Shown: positions 12,801 through 24,719 of the stretch, one piece after another
Layout of the letters: each line of letters starts with the position of its first letter
Numbering within the stretch: the stretch's first letter is position 1
DNA from: Xiphias gladius
Lineage: Eukaryota; Chordata; Actinopteri; Istiophoriformes; Xiphiidae
Reading direction: 5' to 3'
Length of the DNA stretch: 64,000 bases
Assembly: GCF_016859285.1 (NCBI RefSeq)
Contig: NC_053418.1
Location: 27,998,329-28,062,328 of the forward strand
Made by a program: the position numbers and the translations under genes
Notes under the pieces: generated by a model
What the model saw: the letters and a program-made list of their open reading frames with translations, nothing else
Told to the model about the DNA's origin: nothing
The model's database searches: none

Positions 12801-15800
12801 ATTGAGATCCAGGTTGTTTTTTGTACGCCATGCTGCCAGCTGTGACACAGTGTTCCTGTAGGCCAGCTCATCATTGTCCTTGATGAGGCCCAGGACTGTG
12901 ACGTCACCAGCAGACATGAGCAACTTGATGGAGGGGTGGCTGGAGGTGCACTCATTGGTGTACAGAGAGTACAGATACTATGGGTGCACACAGGTGGGTG
13001 CCAAGCCGCACCTGTTGCTTCCTGTTGCTTCCTGTTGGTCAGGAAGTCCGTAATCCACTCCCGGATGGGGCAGGAAACCTGCAGCTGCCGCTGCTTGGTC
13101 GGCAGATGAGTTAATATATTTATTTTTGTAAGTGAGATCGGTACCTGAAGAGTTACAAGGAAAGTAGGCCAAGTATCTAAGTACTTTGTAATTTTCTCAA
13201 AGTTAAGTTTGATTGTCTTTTACTGTTCAGAAGTAGATTGAATGTAGATACCAGGATAACTTAATCCTGCTGTTTTGAATTTAAACAGCATATCTGACAA
13301 TTGGACATGTTTTGCAAGGTTGTTGAGTGGCATCATAATTAACTTAGACAGGTTTATTTTATATCCTGAGATAGGACTGAATCTATCAAACCGTTAAAAA
13401 CATCAGGGATTGAGTTCTTAATGTCTGATGAAGAAAAATATTTGTTTTGCCTAGCAGCGAGCGAGGGGTTCTGTCAGAGAGCAAAGAGATCTGGTGATAA
13501 AGGATTTCCTTATCTTGTTCCTCTATAAAACGCAAAGTCAGTGGTACCTGGATGTCCGGTATGGGAACATGGCCCAGGTTGAGTATATAGAATATAAACC
13601 ATTTTAATAAAAAAAGCCCAAAGGTACAGCCAGAAGTAGTAAGGAATTTAAACCCACTAACTGTTGTTTTGTTACCAGATTACAGTCGAATCCAGACAGA
13701 GTTTACTCTGTGTAAACCTCCATCATCTGCTCAGGACATCCACCAGCTGTACGGCCTGCTGAGGAACGCCTTCACTATGATGGCCATGCTGGATTACCCA
13801 TACAGCACTCACTTCATGGGCAACATGCCCGCCAACCCTGTCAAGGTATACACACTGTGAGTGTACAGAACTTTTTAAATCACAAATCAGTAGTCTAAAT
13901 GCTATCCTTGAGTGAGCAACACAACATATACTGAAACTACTCTGAAAACAGAACAGAAACTTATTATATTCAGCCTTCCCAAGTGGCACATTGCAACATA
14001 ACTAAGTCTACAACCCCTGTGGGACAACAGCTGTGGACCTCCAGTGTGGCTTCAAAGTTGCAGTTACTGTATATCACTTTAAAACCCAAGTAAATATTAG
14101 AGCCCAGGTGTTTAGTTGCCTAGATGTATATTAGTATATAGTAGTAAATAACATGAAATATGAGTACAAAGATGACAAAGATATTTTTGAAAAAACTGTC
14201 ACCATTACAGCTTTAATAGTTTGTCAAGAGGGTGCCAACAATCTCTTAACCTGCTCACTACATATGTCGCTCAGGATTATTTAAAAACCAAATATGAGAG
14301 GTCATTATTAACAATGTTAAGGTTGTTATGGGTTTAAGTTAAACAAGTAATATCATTTTTTTTTTCTGAAAATATTGATTTTATTACTGACCTCAGAAAT
14401 CTAGTATTTAGGATTTTAAAATGTCCAGTTCCCACCACAGTTTTTTCTTTTTTCTTGTTTTTTCTCCTTTTAATGGCTTGCAGGCTTATATTATGAAAAT
14501 TTAACAAAAATTTAGTGTTGGTAGGATCCGTCAGGCTTCAGTAAAGATTATTGTCCAAAGTCGATGTTATTATCCAGTGTAGGAAAATGGATCCTTGTAG
14601 CTGTAGCACATAGTGATACTGATGTAAGCAAGAGAAATACACTTTATCGATGCAAATAAAAACTTTTAAACAGTTTCAAAAGAACAAATGGGAATGAAAT
14701 GTAAGAATGACAACAAGTCTGCAGGGTACACAAAAGATTAAAAAATTACATTGACATAAAACATAAACATCTGTAATATACATATATGAAGTTATGATAA
14801 TGTAGATATTCTAAGATTAAGATGATGTAAATTGATGCATAAAAGTAAATTATGCCAAAGTGCCTAATATTTTCATCATAGTCAGTTGGGGGGGGGGCAA
14901 AAATAAATAAGATTTGAATAAATGAACAGATATGACAAGAGTGACATGAATCTGATGAGATCTCTTCCAGATACGTTTTAAGAAGAGACTGAAGCTGACA
15001 GTGATGTGTGACATGATTTTGATTTTCAGGTGGCTTGTGAAACAATGCTGAGTGGATCTGACCTACTTGCTAATCTCAGGAACACTGCAGGTAAAAGAAA
15101 TGAACACTAAATTATTAACTGCAGCCTAGAATTTTGTGTGCTTCATCTGAGGAAATTGCTCTTACAAAATTATCATTAGCACAAAATAATGAATAATTGT
15201 ATATCTTTTTAATGGATAGAATGAAGCTGGATTGTATTTTTTTCTAGATATTGGTGAATGAAGATGAGTATGTAGAGATTGAAAAGTTCTTCATTTAGTG
15301 ATCAGATGTATTTCATGTCAGCAAACACTAGAAGGCACTGGCCAGCTTCATATTCCTTAGCTTACTAACTTGCAACTGCTTATATTATTTGAGCATACAA
15401 TCACTAGCAGTTGTTCCAAAAATAAGCCTTGTGTTGACATTAGCAACCTCATACCCAGAAGTTTTTTTTTTTTTGTTGGTTCCTGGTGAAACTGGTGTGC
15501 TCTGCCTGTGTTCTCTTGGTTTCTTCCTAGTGGACTAGAGTCTGAAGTATTGAAACGTATGACTCGGTGTGTGTGTGTCTGTCTCTCCACTGAGTTCACT
15601 GAGTACTTGCTGGGATACAATCCAGAATCTCTATGATCCTGAACAGAAATAAGCTCATAATGAAAGTGAAAGTGAACATGAACTTGCAGAACTGTGCAGT
15701 ACCTACCTGGTCTCCATTACCGCTGATAGACACATGACAATAGCCCATAACCAGACATTTAAATAACCTTTATGCATTCCATCCTGCAGGGATTGTGTAC

Positions 15801-18800
15801 AACGCTACTGGGTGGCTGACCTGTTTCGATCTGTACAATCTGTATTTGGAGTGTGCTGATCCCACTGGATGTGGACTGGGCTTCGACAGTCTTTCCTGGG
15901 ACTACCAGGTACTCCGACATCCAACAATACATAGCACAGCATATAGTATTTGTATGTAATTTGATCAAAACAGCAGTACAGGATTATTTCAGGTTGGTAT
16001 TAGTTAATGCCGTTTTAAGAGTTTTTAGGAACTGGAGGAAACTAGAAGTGTTGTGGATGGATGCACTGAAAGCTATTTTTCCACCTGTATCTGCTGATAC
16101 CAATACCAAAATGCATTTAATCATGGCACAAATACAGGTGCAAAAAACTTGACAGACATGTGCTGGTTATGTACATTTTACATTTTATACACATTACAAT
16201 GCTCATGGTGTAAAAAGGCATTATATGTTAAACTGGAAAACCAGCTCACACCTCCCTTTTGGTGTCCTCTGAACATGAAACCTACAACTTCAGTACAGGT
16301 GATAGATTGATCTTGATTTAATGTTGTTCTTCTTGGAATGGATGAGATGAGGTGAGAACCAACACAGAAATTTGTAATAGAAGGCTCTCACTTGATGACA
16401 ACAAAAAACTGACAAATTATGCTCAATTGTCCTTTAATATGAAAACAATGCACTGAGTTTTGATTTTTAAAAGATTTATTTTTCAATAAAATGTCAGTAT
16501 ATTTAAATAAAATGCTACAATAGATTGTATTTCCATTTTTGTCTGACAGAATTTCATTATGGCAATCTCATTCATCTACAGTGCTTCATCGTAATGATTC
16601 TAACACTTACCCTGCTTCTGTTCTGGTTTCAGGCATGCACAGAGATCAATCTATGCTTTGAGAGTAACAATGTGACCGACATGTTTCCCCCCTTGGCCTT
16701 CACTGAGAGAGACCGAGAGCTTTATTGCTTCAAACGCTGGGGTGTGGTTCCACGACCAGACTGGCTCAAAACCCAGTTCTGGGGTGATGGTGAGCACTGA
16801 TTACTGATAGAAACACCAGATTGTCTCATGTGATACTTAGTGATTTCAAAAAAGTATTCAGTTTTTGCACACTTTATTGTCTTGTAGATTTAATTTTAAT
16901 TGGATGAAATTGCCACTCAGTAACCCATAATGACAAAGTCAAAACATGTCTTTTAGTTTTTTTTTCAATTTATTAAAAATCAAAAACTCCTTTTATAAAA
17001 GCCCCTTGCTGCTCCAATTTGTCACAGGTGCATCCTGTTTGCTTTAATTATCCTTTAGATGTGTCTAGAACTTGATTGGACATAGCTTAGAAAGGCAGAC
17101 ACTTGTTTCTATCAGGTCCCACAATCCGCCATGCAAGTCATTTGAAGAGTTGAAGAAGTTTGGAAGAAGTTTAGAAATTGGAACACCAGGACTCTTCCTA
17201 GAGTTTGCTGTAAAGTAACCAGGCAAGAAAGGCCTCGGTCAGGGAGGTGACAAAGAACCCAATGGTCACTCTGACAGAGCTTCAGAAGTTGCGTACAGTT
17301 TGCCAAACAGCATTTAAAGGACTCTGAGAGCATGAGGAAAAATATGAGACAAAAAATTAATTCTTTGAGTAGAACTCCAAATACTATGTCTGTTCAACAC
17401 CAGTTACTGCTCATAACATCTTCGACTGGCTAATAGCATCCCTACGGTGAAGCATGGTGGTGGCACCATCATGCTATGGGGATGCTTCTCAGTGGCAGAG
17501 TGGCTCAGTGGCTTGAGGACAAGTCTCTGACTGTCCTTGAGTGTCCCAGCCAAAGCCCAGACTTAAACCCCCTAGAACATCTGTGGTGAGACCTGAAGAT
17601 GGCAGTTCGCAGATGCTTCCCATCCAGTCTGACAGAGCTTGAGTGGATCTGCCAGGAAGAATTGGATAAACTGCCCAAATCCAGCTGTGTAAAGCTGGTA
17701 GAGAAAACACAAAGCTGTAATTGTTGGCAAAAGGGCTTCTATAAAGCACTGAATTAAGGGCCTGAATACTTGTGTAAATGAGAGATTTCAGTTTTTTATT
17801 TTTAATACATTTTACATTTACAAAGACATGTTTTCACTTTGTCATTATGTGTTATTGAGTGTAGGTTAATGGGCAAAAATGATAATTATATTCATCACTG
17901 TTAAAGGGATATAGTTAATGTTTCGTTGACTGTGTCACATATGCAGTATAGTTTTTATCTGTCTCATCAAGGTTTTTTCCTCTTGATAAATGATAACTAA
18001 CTGTTATTGTGTGTCAGAAAACCAGCTTGTACAGTGACAAGAAAAAATAAGTGAACTTTTTGGAATTATCTGCATTTGTATATAAATCTGTCTTAAAATA
18101 CGATTGGATCACAAACAGGATTTAGTGACATAACTAGTCTTAAGCCAATCATGGTCCAGTATGCAACTTACACAAGTGATGTGGAAACTTGAAACCTACA
18201 GTACTTTATTCATAGGGAACTTTTTAAGTGAAGTAGGAGATATATTGTACCCAGCAGTGGACACATCTTTCTATGGGTTTTAAGATCTAATGAGCAATTA
18301 CTCATATGTTTTTTACGTTTTTACGTTGACGCTTTGACATTAGTAATAATTTAGAAAACCGGTGCTGTACACACTTTTTGAATTTCAAATTTTGGAACCT
18401 AAAATGAAATTTCCAAATTTTTCCACCAGTTTTTGTTTCTAATGAGCTCTCCTCTTGTGTTCAGCCCTCTCCACAGCCAGCAACATTATTTTCTCCAATG
18501 GAGATCTGGACCCATGGGCAAATGGAGGGGTAAGTGATTAAACTAAGTGAGTACACCTCAGTGAACTGTGAAGTCACTGTTTTAAGTCTGAATTAATCAG
18601 CTCTGATGTTTAGGTGCGCAAGTCGTTGAGCTCATCACTGATAGCTGTCAACATTCCTGAAGGAGCCCATCATCTTGACCTGAGGTACAGCCAGCTATAT
18701 GCCCTGGAACAGTCCCTTTAGACTCACAGAGCAAAAAGGAACATGACATTTCTCTATTGTTGTTTTATGCAGGGGATCTCACGATGCTGATCCAGTGTCG

Positions 18801-18872
18801 GTAATCACTGCCAGGAAAACAGAAGCAGACTTCATTGCACAGTGGGTGAAGATGGAGAGGACCAGATTATAA
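6829..18872 (+). CDS. dpp7: dpp7, dipeptidyl peptidase 2 (complete, 13 exons, 491 aa)
   Basis: A lysosomal/vesicular serine exopeptidase of family S28 that removes N-terminal dipeptides ending in Pro or Ala. Exons: 6829-6915, 7152-7278, 7359-7498, 8988-9151, 10549-10684, 10945-11026, 13679-13845, 15030-15090, 15790-15908, 16633-16789, 18465-18529, 18614-18684, 18773-18872. All are flanked by AG/GT, phases join, and the total is 1476 nt. Residues 1-19 form a signal peptide. Then come RLDHF-like [30 protein letters not shown] and [10 protein letters not shown]. The catalytic triad is visible: Ser173 (GGSYGG), Asp429 (NGDLDPW) and His454 (EGAHHLDL), with the same spacing as human DPP7 (492 aa). 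Nothing is broken. It is tail-to-tail with man1b1. Introns carry a MITE, nested LINEs and a Tc1 element. Confidence 0.97.
8225..8726 (+). mobile_element. MITE-like element with 12-bp perfect terminal inverted repeats
   Basis: Both ends read TTAAAGGATAAG inward (left at 8225, right ending at 8726). It lies in dpp7 intron 3, is about 500 bp long and has no coding capacity. Interior text (CAGCCCTAAGTCCATTGGTT, TTTTAGCAAA) recurs at 59503-59750 in a collagen intron, so it is a repeat family. Confidence 0.65.
9579..9660 (+). mobile_element. Short DNA-transposon end fragment
   Basis: Reads GAGTGTCCAGTTTATTAGGTACACCT..., the wording of a very common fish DNA-transposon terminus. The complementary type of end (CCTAATAAAGTG...) occurs at 39577-39807. 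Only the end is present. It lies in dpp7 intron 4. Confidence 0.45.
11690..13640 (-). mobile_element. L1-like LINE ORF2 remnant, interrupted by a second LINE
   Basis: Minus-strand translation of 13640-13180 gives degraded but recognisable L1-type reverse transcriptase: [11 protein letters not shown], then [10 protein letters not shown], then a YPGIYI (cf. YLGI) block. Translation of 11990-11690 gives [17 protein letters not shown], like the L1 ORF2 C-terminal region. The two parts are in the right order and strand, separated by the LINE at 12215-13110. The element fills dpp7 intron 6 in antisense and has several stops. Confidence 0.6.
12215..13110 (-). mobile_element. L2/CR1-like LINE reverse-transcriptase 3' fragment nested in the L1-like element
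   Basis: Minus-strand pieces include [16 protein letters not shown], then [19 protein letters not shown], further on ITSKINWETH, and finally [19 protein letters not shown] text. These follow the order of the C-terminal half of fish L2/CR1-type non-LTR reverse transcriptases. Frames shift and stops occur, so it is dead. GC content is visibly higher than in the flanking L1-like sequence, consistent with a separate insertion. Confidence 0.65.
16850..17905 (+). mobile_element. Degenerate Tc1/mariner transposon in dpp7 intron 10
   Basis: Terminal inverted repeats are visible: left CATAATGACAAAGT at about 16925-16940, and its reverse complement ACTTTGTCATTATG at about 17835-17850. Between them plus-strand frames encode [14 protein letters not shown] and [13 protein letters not shown], the characteristic DDE-transposase blocks of Tc1-like elements, with frameshifts and a TGA. 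No intact transposase. Confidence 0.8.
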
Positions 18873-19832
18873 CTGTCACTTTAAACCAGCTATTTCTAAC
18901 ACGACTGTAGCAGAATTCAGGTTCACTTCAAACCTACATCCAGAGTACAGAAAATACTGGATTCAACAAGTCCACCTCTGGCTCATAATTCTATTCTGCA
19001 TGCTAACTTGTTGGTGTAGAATATGTAGTGCGTTTACCCTGGATTGATTGAGCTTAATGTCAGTATGTATAATGAATTTGCACGATTTCTGAGTGTGCTG
19101 CCAGTGGACAGTATGGTCTCAGTACACAACACACAACAGGAATGTAGGAGCTGCTCACAGCTGAGGAAAACTAAAACTCATTGGCAGTGGTGAGGCAGCT
19201 GCGGGAAAGTACAAAAATATTAAGTGACATTTTGCTTGCTCTTCATCAGGTTTCCAAAATCTACATTAACAATAGCATTACAAATTTACAGTTTGGCCGA
19301 TGTGTTCAACTTGTTTTGTCCGATCAACAGTCAAAAACCCAAAGATATTCACATTACAATCGTGGAAGGCTAAGAAATCCAGTGTCTATTCTCAGCTGAG
19401 AAGCTGGAGCCAGCAATTCTCAAGTCAAAACTGTTGCCACTTAACTTTTTTGAATGGTTACTCAATTGATTTTCAACTCTATGGTGTATACTTTTTAGTA
19501 ATAGTATGATGTGAATTTAAGGCAAATCCAAGTCAAAAGGGATGCAAGACCATGTCACAGTATCGGAATAATCGACATGTAGAAACACACAAAAAGCAGG
19601 GAGGGAACCAGAATCCACCAACACCTCCATACTCAGCCTTGAGTGGGAAGATCCAAGGAGGAGTAAAAGGGAACCAGTGGTGCCACTGATCTGTGTTCTG
19701 TGAGTTTCTATCCTTGAACATTTGAACACCCCCAAAAAAATACTATAAAGTGTGAACTAGATGTACCATGGTGACTAGATCACTGCTTTGTTTCATGAGT
19801 CAATGATCGCTTTAAATGTTTTGTTTTTGTGC

Positions 19833-19838
19833 AATAAA
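19833..19838 (+). terminator. dpp7: Likely dpp7 polyadenylation signal AATAAA
   Basis: GCAATAAAATC lies 961 bp after the dpp7 stop codon, the first canonical hexamer I noticed downstream, with T-rich sequence following. An AAATAAATAAA cluster about 100 bp further on is an alternative. Inference. Confidence 0.4.
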
Positions 19839-22800
19839 ATCTTTTAATTTCCACATTTTTTCACAGAATTAAGCAGCTCCAACATTTATTATACACCAGG
19901 TGACATCAACTATAGATTTTGTGTGTTAGAGAAAGTTTGAAATAAATAAAACAAACATTGAACCAATGCAGCCGCCCCTCCATTATAACAAAGCTCTTAC
20001 ACATGTTCCAAATTTATATAAGATCCAATTCCACAGCATCAGGACAGAGATCACACTTCAGAGTGTGAGAGGACATGTTGGGTTTGACACACAACACAAA
20101 AATGACAATGGCTTTGAGGAGGTCTTTGAAAAATGTTATTTGCAGGATTCCAATTACTACTTTTCAAAAAATGTCAAATCCCCAGTAGCGATTTTGCTCT
20201 GTCAAAACTCAGCAGAGTACAAGTGAAGAAAGTTTTGCTTTGTTCTTTGACAGAAAGGTCAAGAAATTGTAGTCACCTTGGAATCAAGTTACAACAGATT
20301 CTAATGGTGAAAAGTTTCGTCTACCAGCCTCTTCAAACCTCTGCCAAAAGATATGTATTTTGAGCACACTGAATCGACTGTGGAGAAGATCGGAGAAGAT
20401 TATGTAAGGCAAGTGGTTTTATTTCTTTCATTTTTTTTTTTTAAATCTTTCCCACTGCAGATCTTTGTTTTTAGAATATGTTGTAAATTATTTAATATAA
20501 AATGAGCAGTTGTTCTCTGATGGAGAAACAAACTTTTAAATCCATCTTTCAAGCATATAGTGGAGTTTTGATACTTAAAAGACAGATCTTGGGTTGAGAA
20601 TATCGCTGTTAAAAATATCACCAGTAAACTGGTGCAGAGAGTGGCTATGTTGCTTGTAATGTAACTTTAACTTATAGTTGCAACAGTATTATCAAATACG
20701 TACAGACCATTTTATCGCATTTGTCTATGATAGTATATGACAATCAAGTATACCATTTAACTATAACCAAAGATAATTTTAACGCAAATACGATATTCAT
20801 TGGCAGTGTATGTTCACATAGTAACGAGGGTAAATAAATAAATTAAAAAATAAATAAATCGATTTCAGTACCCACAATTCCTTTTGAACCCTGTAAATGG
20901 ATGAGTAATGGGGCCTCCCAACCCCAACTATACCAGCTGTTAAGATGGAGCGCCAGGCTTTTAACTCTTTTTAAAGTTAAGCTGTAAAAACTGTACTTTT
21001 CTTGTTCTTAATATGATGGTCTAAATTCTGGCAATTTTACACTTTAATGTGCATTCTGCTCTTAGCATTGTAAATTACACCTTATGATTACAACCGATTG
21101 TTGGGCACTAATCATGAACCTGAAGACTTGTCAAATCTGGCTGTAAACCATGAAATCTCTGCTTCTGTACTCTGTAAGGTGTAGGCGTCTGTGTGTGCAG
21201 CCTGCTGTAAAAAGCAGTCTGTTCGATGGCTGGGACTTATATAGAAATAAATCAGTCATCAATGACTTTAGTCTAAAAATATTACCACCAGTCTTCAAAA
21301 CCCACACCAGTGACATTGTTATCAAAAGCACTGAAAATATCTCCTTTCTTAGTTTTTCCTGAAAGATGAGGCTTTGGAGAAATGGCTTTTCATCATTAAA
21401 AACAAAATCAAAAACCATGGCTGATTGTATTTTCAGCATATCTTTGGCTCAGGAATTATGCTGAAATTAATCCAGGGAGGGATCATGCGGAGCCCTTGTA
21501 GGCTGGGTTTAAATACACACACTGGTAGAGATTAGCATTATGTAAACCTAATGATTGCTTTGAGGGACTGCTGGAAAAATATCCATTCTTATTTCGTTGT
21601 TCTATTGTAAAAATACTCATACCTTCAGTAATCACAATGACTGTACACTGTAATAAATCAGAAAAGTATGCACATTTAAAAATAGCTTGAATGGATAGAA
21701 ATTGACATTACAGACAGTTAACAGTTGTCTTCTGAATGTTGTCTGAAGCAACATTAAAGGCACACGATAGGAAAAACACAGAATATACAAAATGAGTTTG
21801 GTCTCCATTTAAAATTCATAAAGTTCTTAAAAGCAACAGCTACAAGTAGAGCTATGATGTAAACTAGTGGTATTATAGGAATGACTGAAATGCCCTTCAG
21901 CGGCTACTACTACGAAAACTAAACAAAATGCACAATCTGAGCTCAATGTATTAATATAGCTACAATTACAACTTCAAATGTACACTACAAATGAATGTAT
22001 TATCCTAAAATTTATATGTAAAATTTAACAGTTCATTTCTTTCACTAAAAATAAAACAAATACTAAAACCTTATCAAGGAAAATTACAAAACAAGAATGA
22101 AATGGGACATTCAGTGAGAAGAGCGGCTGCCCACCCCCCCCCCCCAAAAAAAAAAAACAAAAAAAAAACCAAACAAAATCACTGATGCTATGAACCCTTT
22201 GCTGTCCTCATAAAACAAAAGCTTCACAGTTCATAAGTAAATCTGCTGCTTGGCAACAACTGGAATCAGACCAAGTTCATCTGCGTCCCAACTGCTGCAT
22301 TCATGTCATATAGAAGTAACATCTGGAAGGTTTAGAGCAACAACATGGTTTGTTGTAGCCAGCCATACATTCCAGACTTGAGTTTTATGTAGGATAGTTA
22401 GAGTTTATCAGAAGCATATTATTCCCCACACCTGACATTTCCTTGTTGAGGACATCAGAGATAGGAGCTTATCGCTAAACCGTGAGCGCGTGTTCTCCCT
22501 GTGGCCAACACAATCAATCTGTTATCAGACCAGTCATTTCCTTTCAAGATGGCTGGTTGCCACCATGGTGCATTCATTCCTAGCAAGTGAAATGGAGAAA
22601 CTGCTCACAGCTTCACTGGCTGTGAGTAGTTTGACACTTTTTTTAACAGCATGCAGGACTTTCAATTCAAGTCCTACAATGAGAAAGGCAGTTGCGAATC
22701 AGAAATCCTATATAAGGAGTGGGTAATGTGTAGATGAGTTTGTAATTTTAAATTGAGATATTGATATTTATTGTGATACTTGATTTTCCAAATAATTTAC

Positions 22801-22994
22801 TAATAAGAGAGTTTATGAACAAAATAACCAAACAGAGCTGTCCGTTTTTGGCTAATCCAGCAGCAAATTAAATACCTGACAAGTCAAGGTACTTCATTAT
22901 ATTGATACAAAAACAAAAGCAGTCCTGCTTATTGATTTGTAACATTACCCACAACGGCCTAATCCAACCAGAAATAAATGAAAGCTACCAAATG

Positions 22995-23492
22995 TGCCAA
23001 TAGTAGTGGTGGAAAGTTCAAGTACGTGACTCATTGTACAATTTTGAGGTACTTGAGTTGTTCTATTTATTTAATGCGATTTTATCTTTACTTCACTTTA
23101 TTCACTACTTTATTCACATTAAAATTTTACATGCAAAATTACGGTGTGATAAGCTTAAAAAATACAATGCGTTGTGAACGGTATTTCACATAATCCCCAG
23201 CTCCACCACCTGCAACATTAAAATGGGGGCACCACTTTGTAAATTATTTTAAAAAGACATTATTTACAAATTATAAACCCTTTAAAATATGCCCAATAAG
23301 ACATACTTTATAAAGACATTACTCTATAGTTTTTTTCATAGGCTATTAGGGAAAGTTTTGGTTTGATAGTTTTCAAAAACTCCATTTGGTTGGCATACTC
23401 TCCATACATATTTTAAACCTTAATACATTTAGCTGATAATGCTTCCATACTGTTACTCAAGCAAAAGATCTGATTGCTGCTCCCACCACTGA
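22995..23492 (-). repeat. MITE-like dispersed repeat with short inverted ends
   Basis: Begins AGTGGTGGAAAGTTCAAGTA and ends GCTCCCACCACT, so the ends are inverted (AGTGGTGG / CCACCACT). Interior contains AATTTTGAGGTACTTGAGTT. It is the reverse-oriented relative of the repeat at 3645-4060. No coding capacity. Confidence 0.5.
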
Positions 23493-24719
23493 TGAACAGT
23501 ATGACGAGAAAAAGATGACAAATTGATATCAAAATATACCATCATATGCCCCGGCCTTATAATAAAATTTTTATCTGTTAAACCTTTGTAGCAGCAGACT
23601 CTCTTCCACTGCACATGACTGGTCATTGACATCCGTTATCATCAAGTTGCACTTTCCAAGCAATGTTTTCTCTTTGACCTGAAGTGACTGAGTGGGATTT
23701 TCATGTTGTAAAATCCCCCCATGTCCAGTATGACATGAATGCAGCATGGGACAGCAAAAACTGTTGGCAGGAAGGTTCATCATCTGAGAATAGTTCTAGC
23801 TTCAACATTTGAGAATAGGTCTAGCTAGACCACTTCATGACTATATACAGTGTGATGAGGATTCGGCTTTTTCCTCGTATCCCTGCAACAGTCACACCCA
23901 TGTCAGCAGAACAGTCAGGCACTAGATGCAGTAGGTAGTGGTTGCTTTTAGTTCAGACAGCTGGTGGCTACTGTCAGGGAATATTTTGCTACCAAAACAA
24001 CCAGCCTGCTTTCACACCCAGCATTGGGGTCAGACCACCAGATACTAGCTTTGTGTAACAATGGATTACATTCTGTTTCAGAAACCTTTCTACTGTAATG
24101 AGAATACAATGCAGGGGTAAAAAATTAAGACTTAAAAGTTTTGGGGGGATTTTTTCTGGCAAAAAATGGTAATTTTTGTTAGAAACTGAACAAGTACAAC
24201 TGTAAGCAAAATATAAGCTATGAGCAGCTTCAAACTGAAAATATCAGAATCAGCCCTCAAACACCTGTGTCAGTCCAACCTGACACTCCTCCTTTTCCCC
24301 TCAATATGTGATTAAGACAGTTTTAGTTCAAGTCACAATCAGGTTTTTTCTTCAGTGCTGATGCTATCTGGGTTTTAAAGAGGACATAAACCTCCCTCTG
24401 CTTCTCCAGCATAAACAGCATAAACAGTGACATGGACTTCTGTCACTACCAGAAGTTCGCACAACAAAAATGGCCTGGCCAATTTAATAAACAAGCCAGA
24501 CATTTAAGCAGGCTCTTGTCTGTTTTTCAAGACTATTAGCGCATAGCCAACAGTTAATTCAATCAGTGAAAGTTAGGCTTTTTCCATCTGTGTTCAGGGT
24601 TCTTTTGGCAGAGTTCACTCACTGAGACAGAGGAGACGAAGCTATCATCTTGGTGTTAGACCAACCCTGAGATGTTTTGTTGTGTTTATACTTGCCATTT
24701 GAATTCCCATGTGTGTGTG

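Larger units (their letters stand above)
18873..24719. other. Convergent intergenic region between dpp7 and man1b1 (3' UTRs included)
   Basis: Both genes end into this 5.8-kb stretch. It should hold both 3' UTRs; only the dpp7 poly(A) signal at 19833 stands out. Contents seen: a C12/A-rich homopolymer patch around 22134-22168 and a MITE-like repeat at 22995-23492. No exon-like or RNA-gene-like structure was recognised. Confidence 0.55.
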
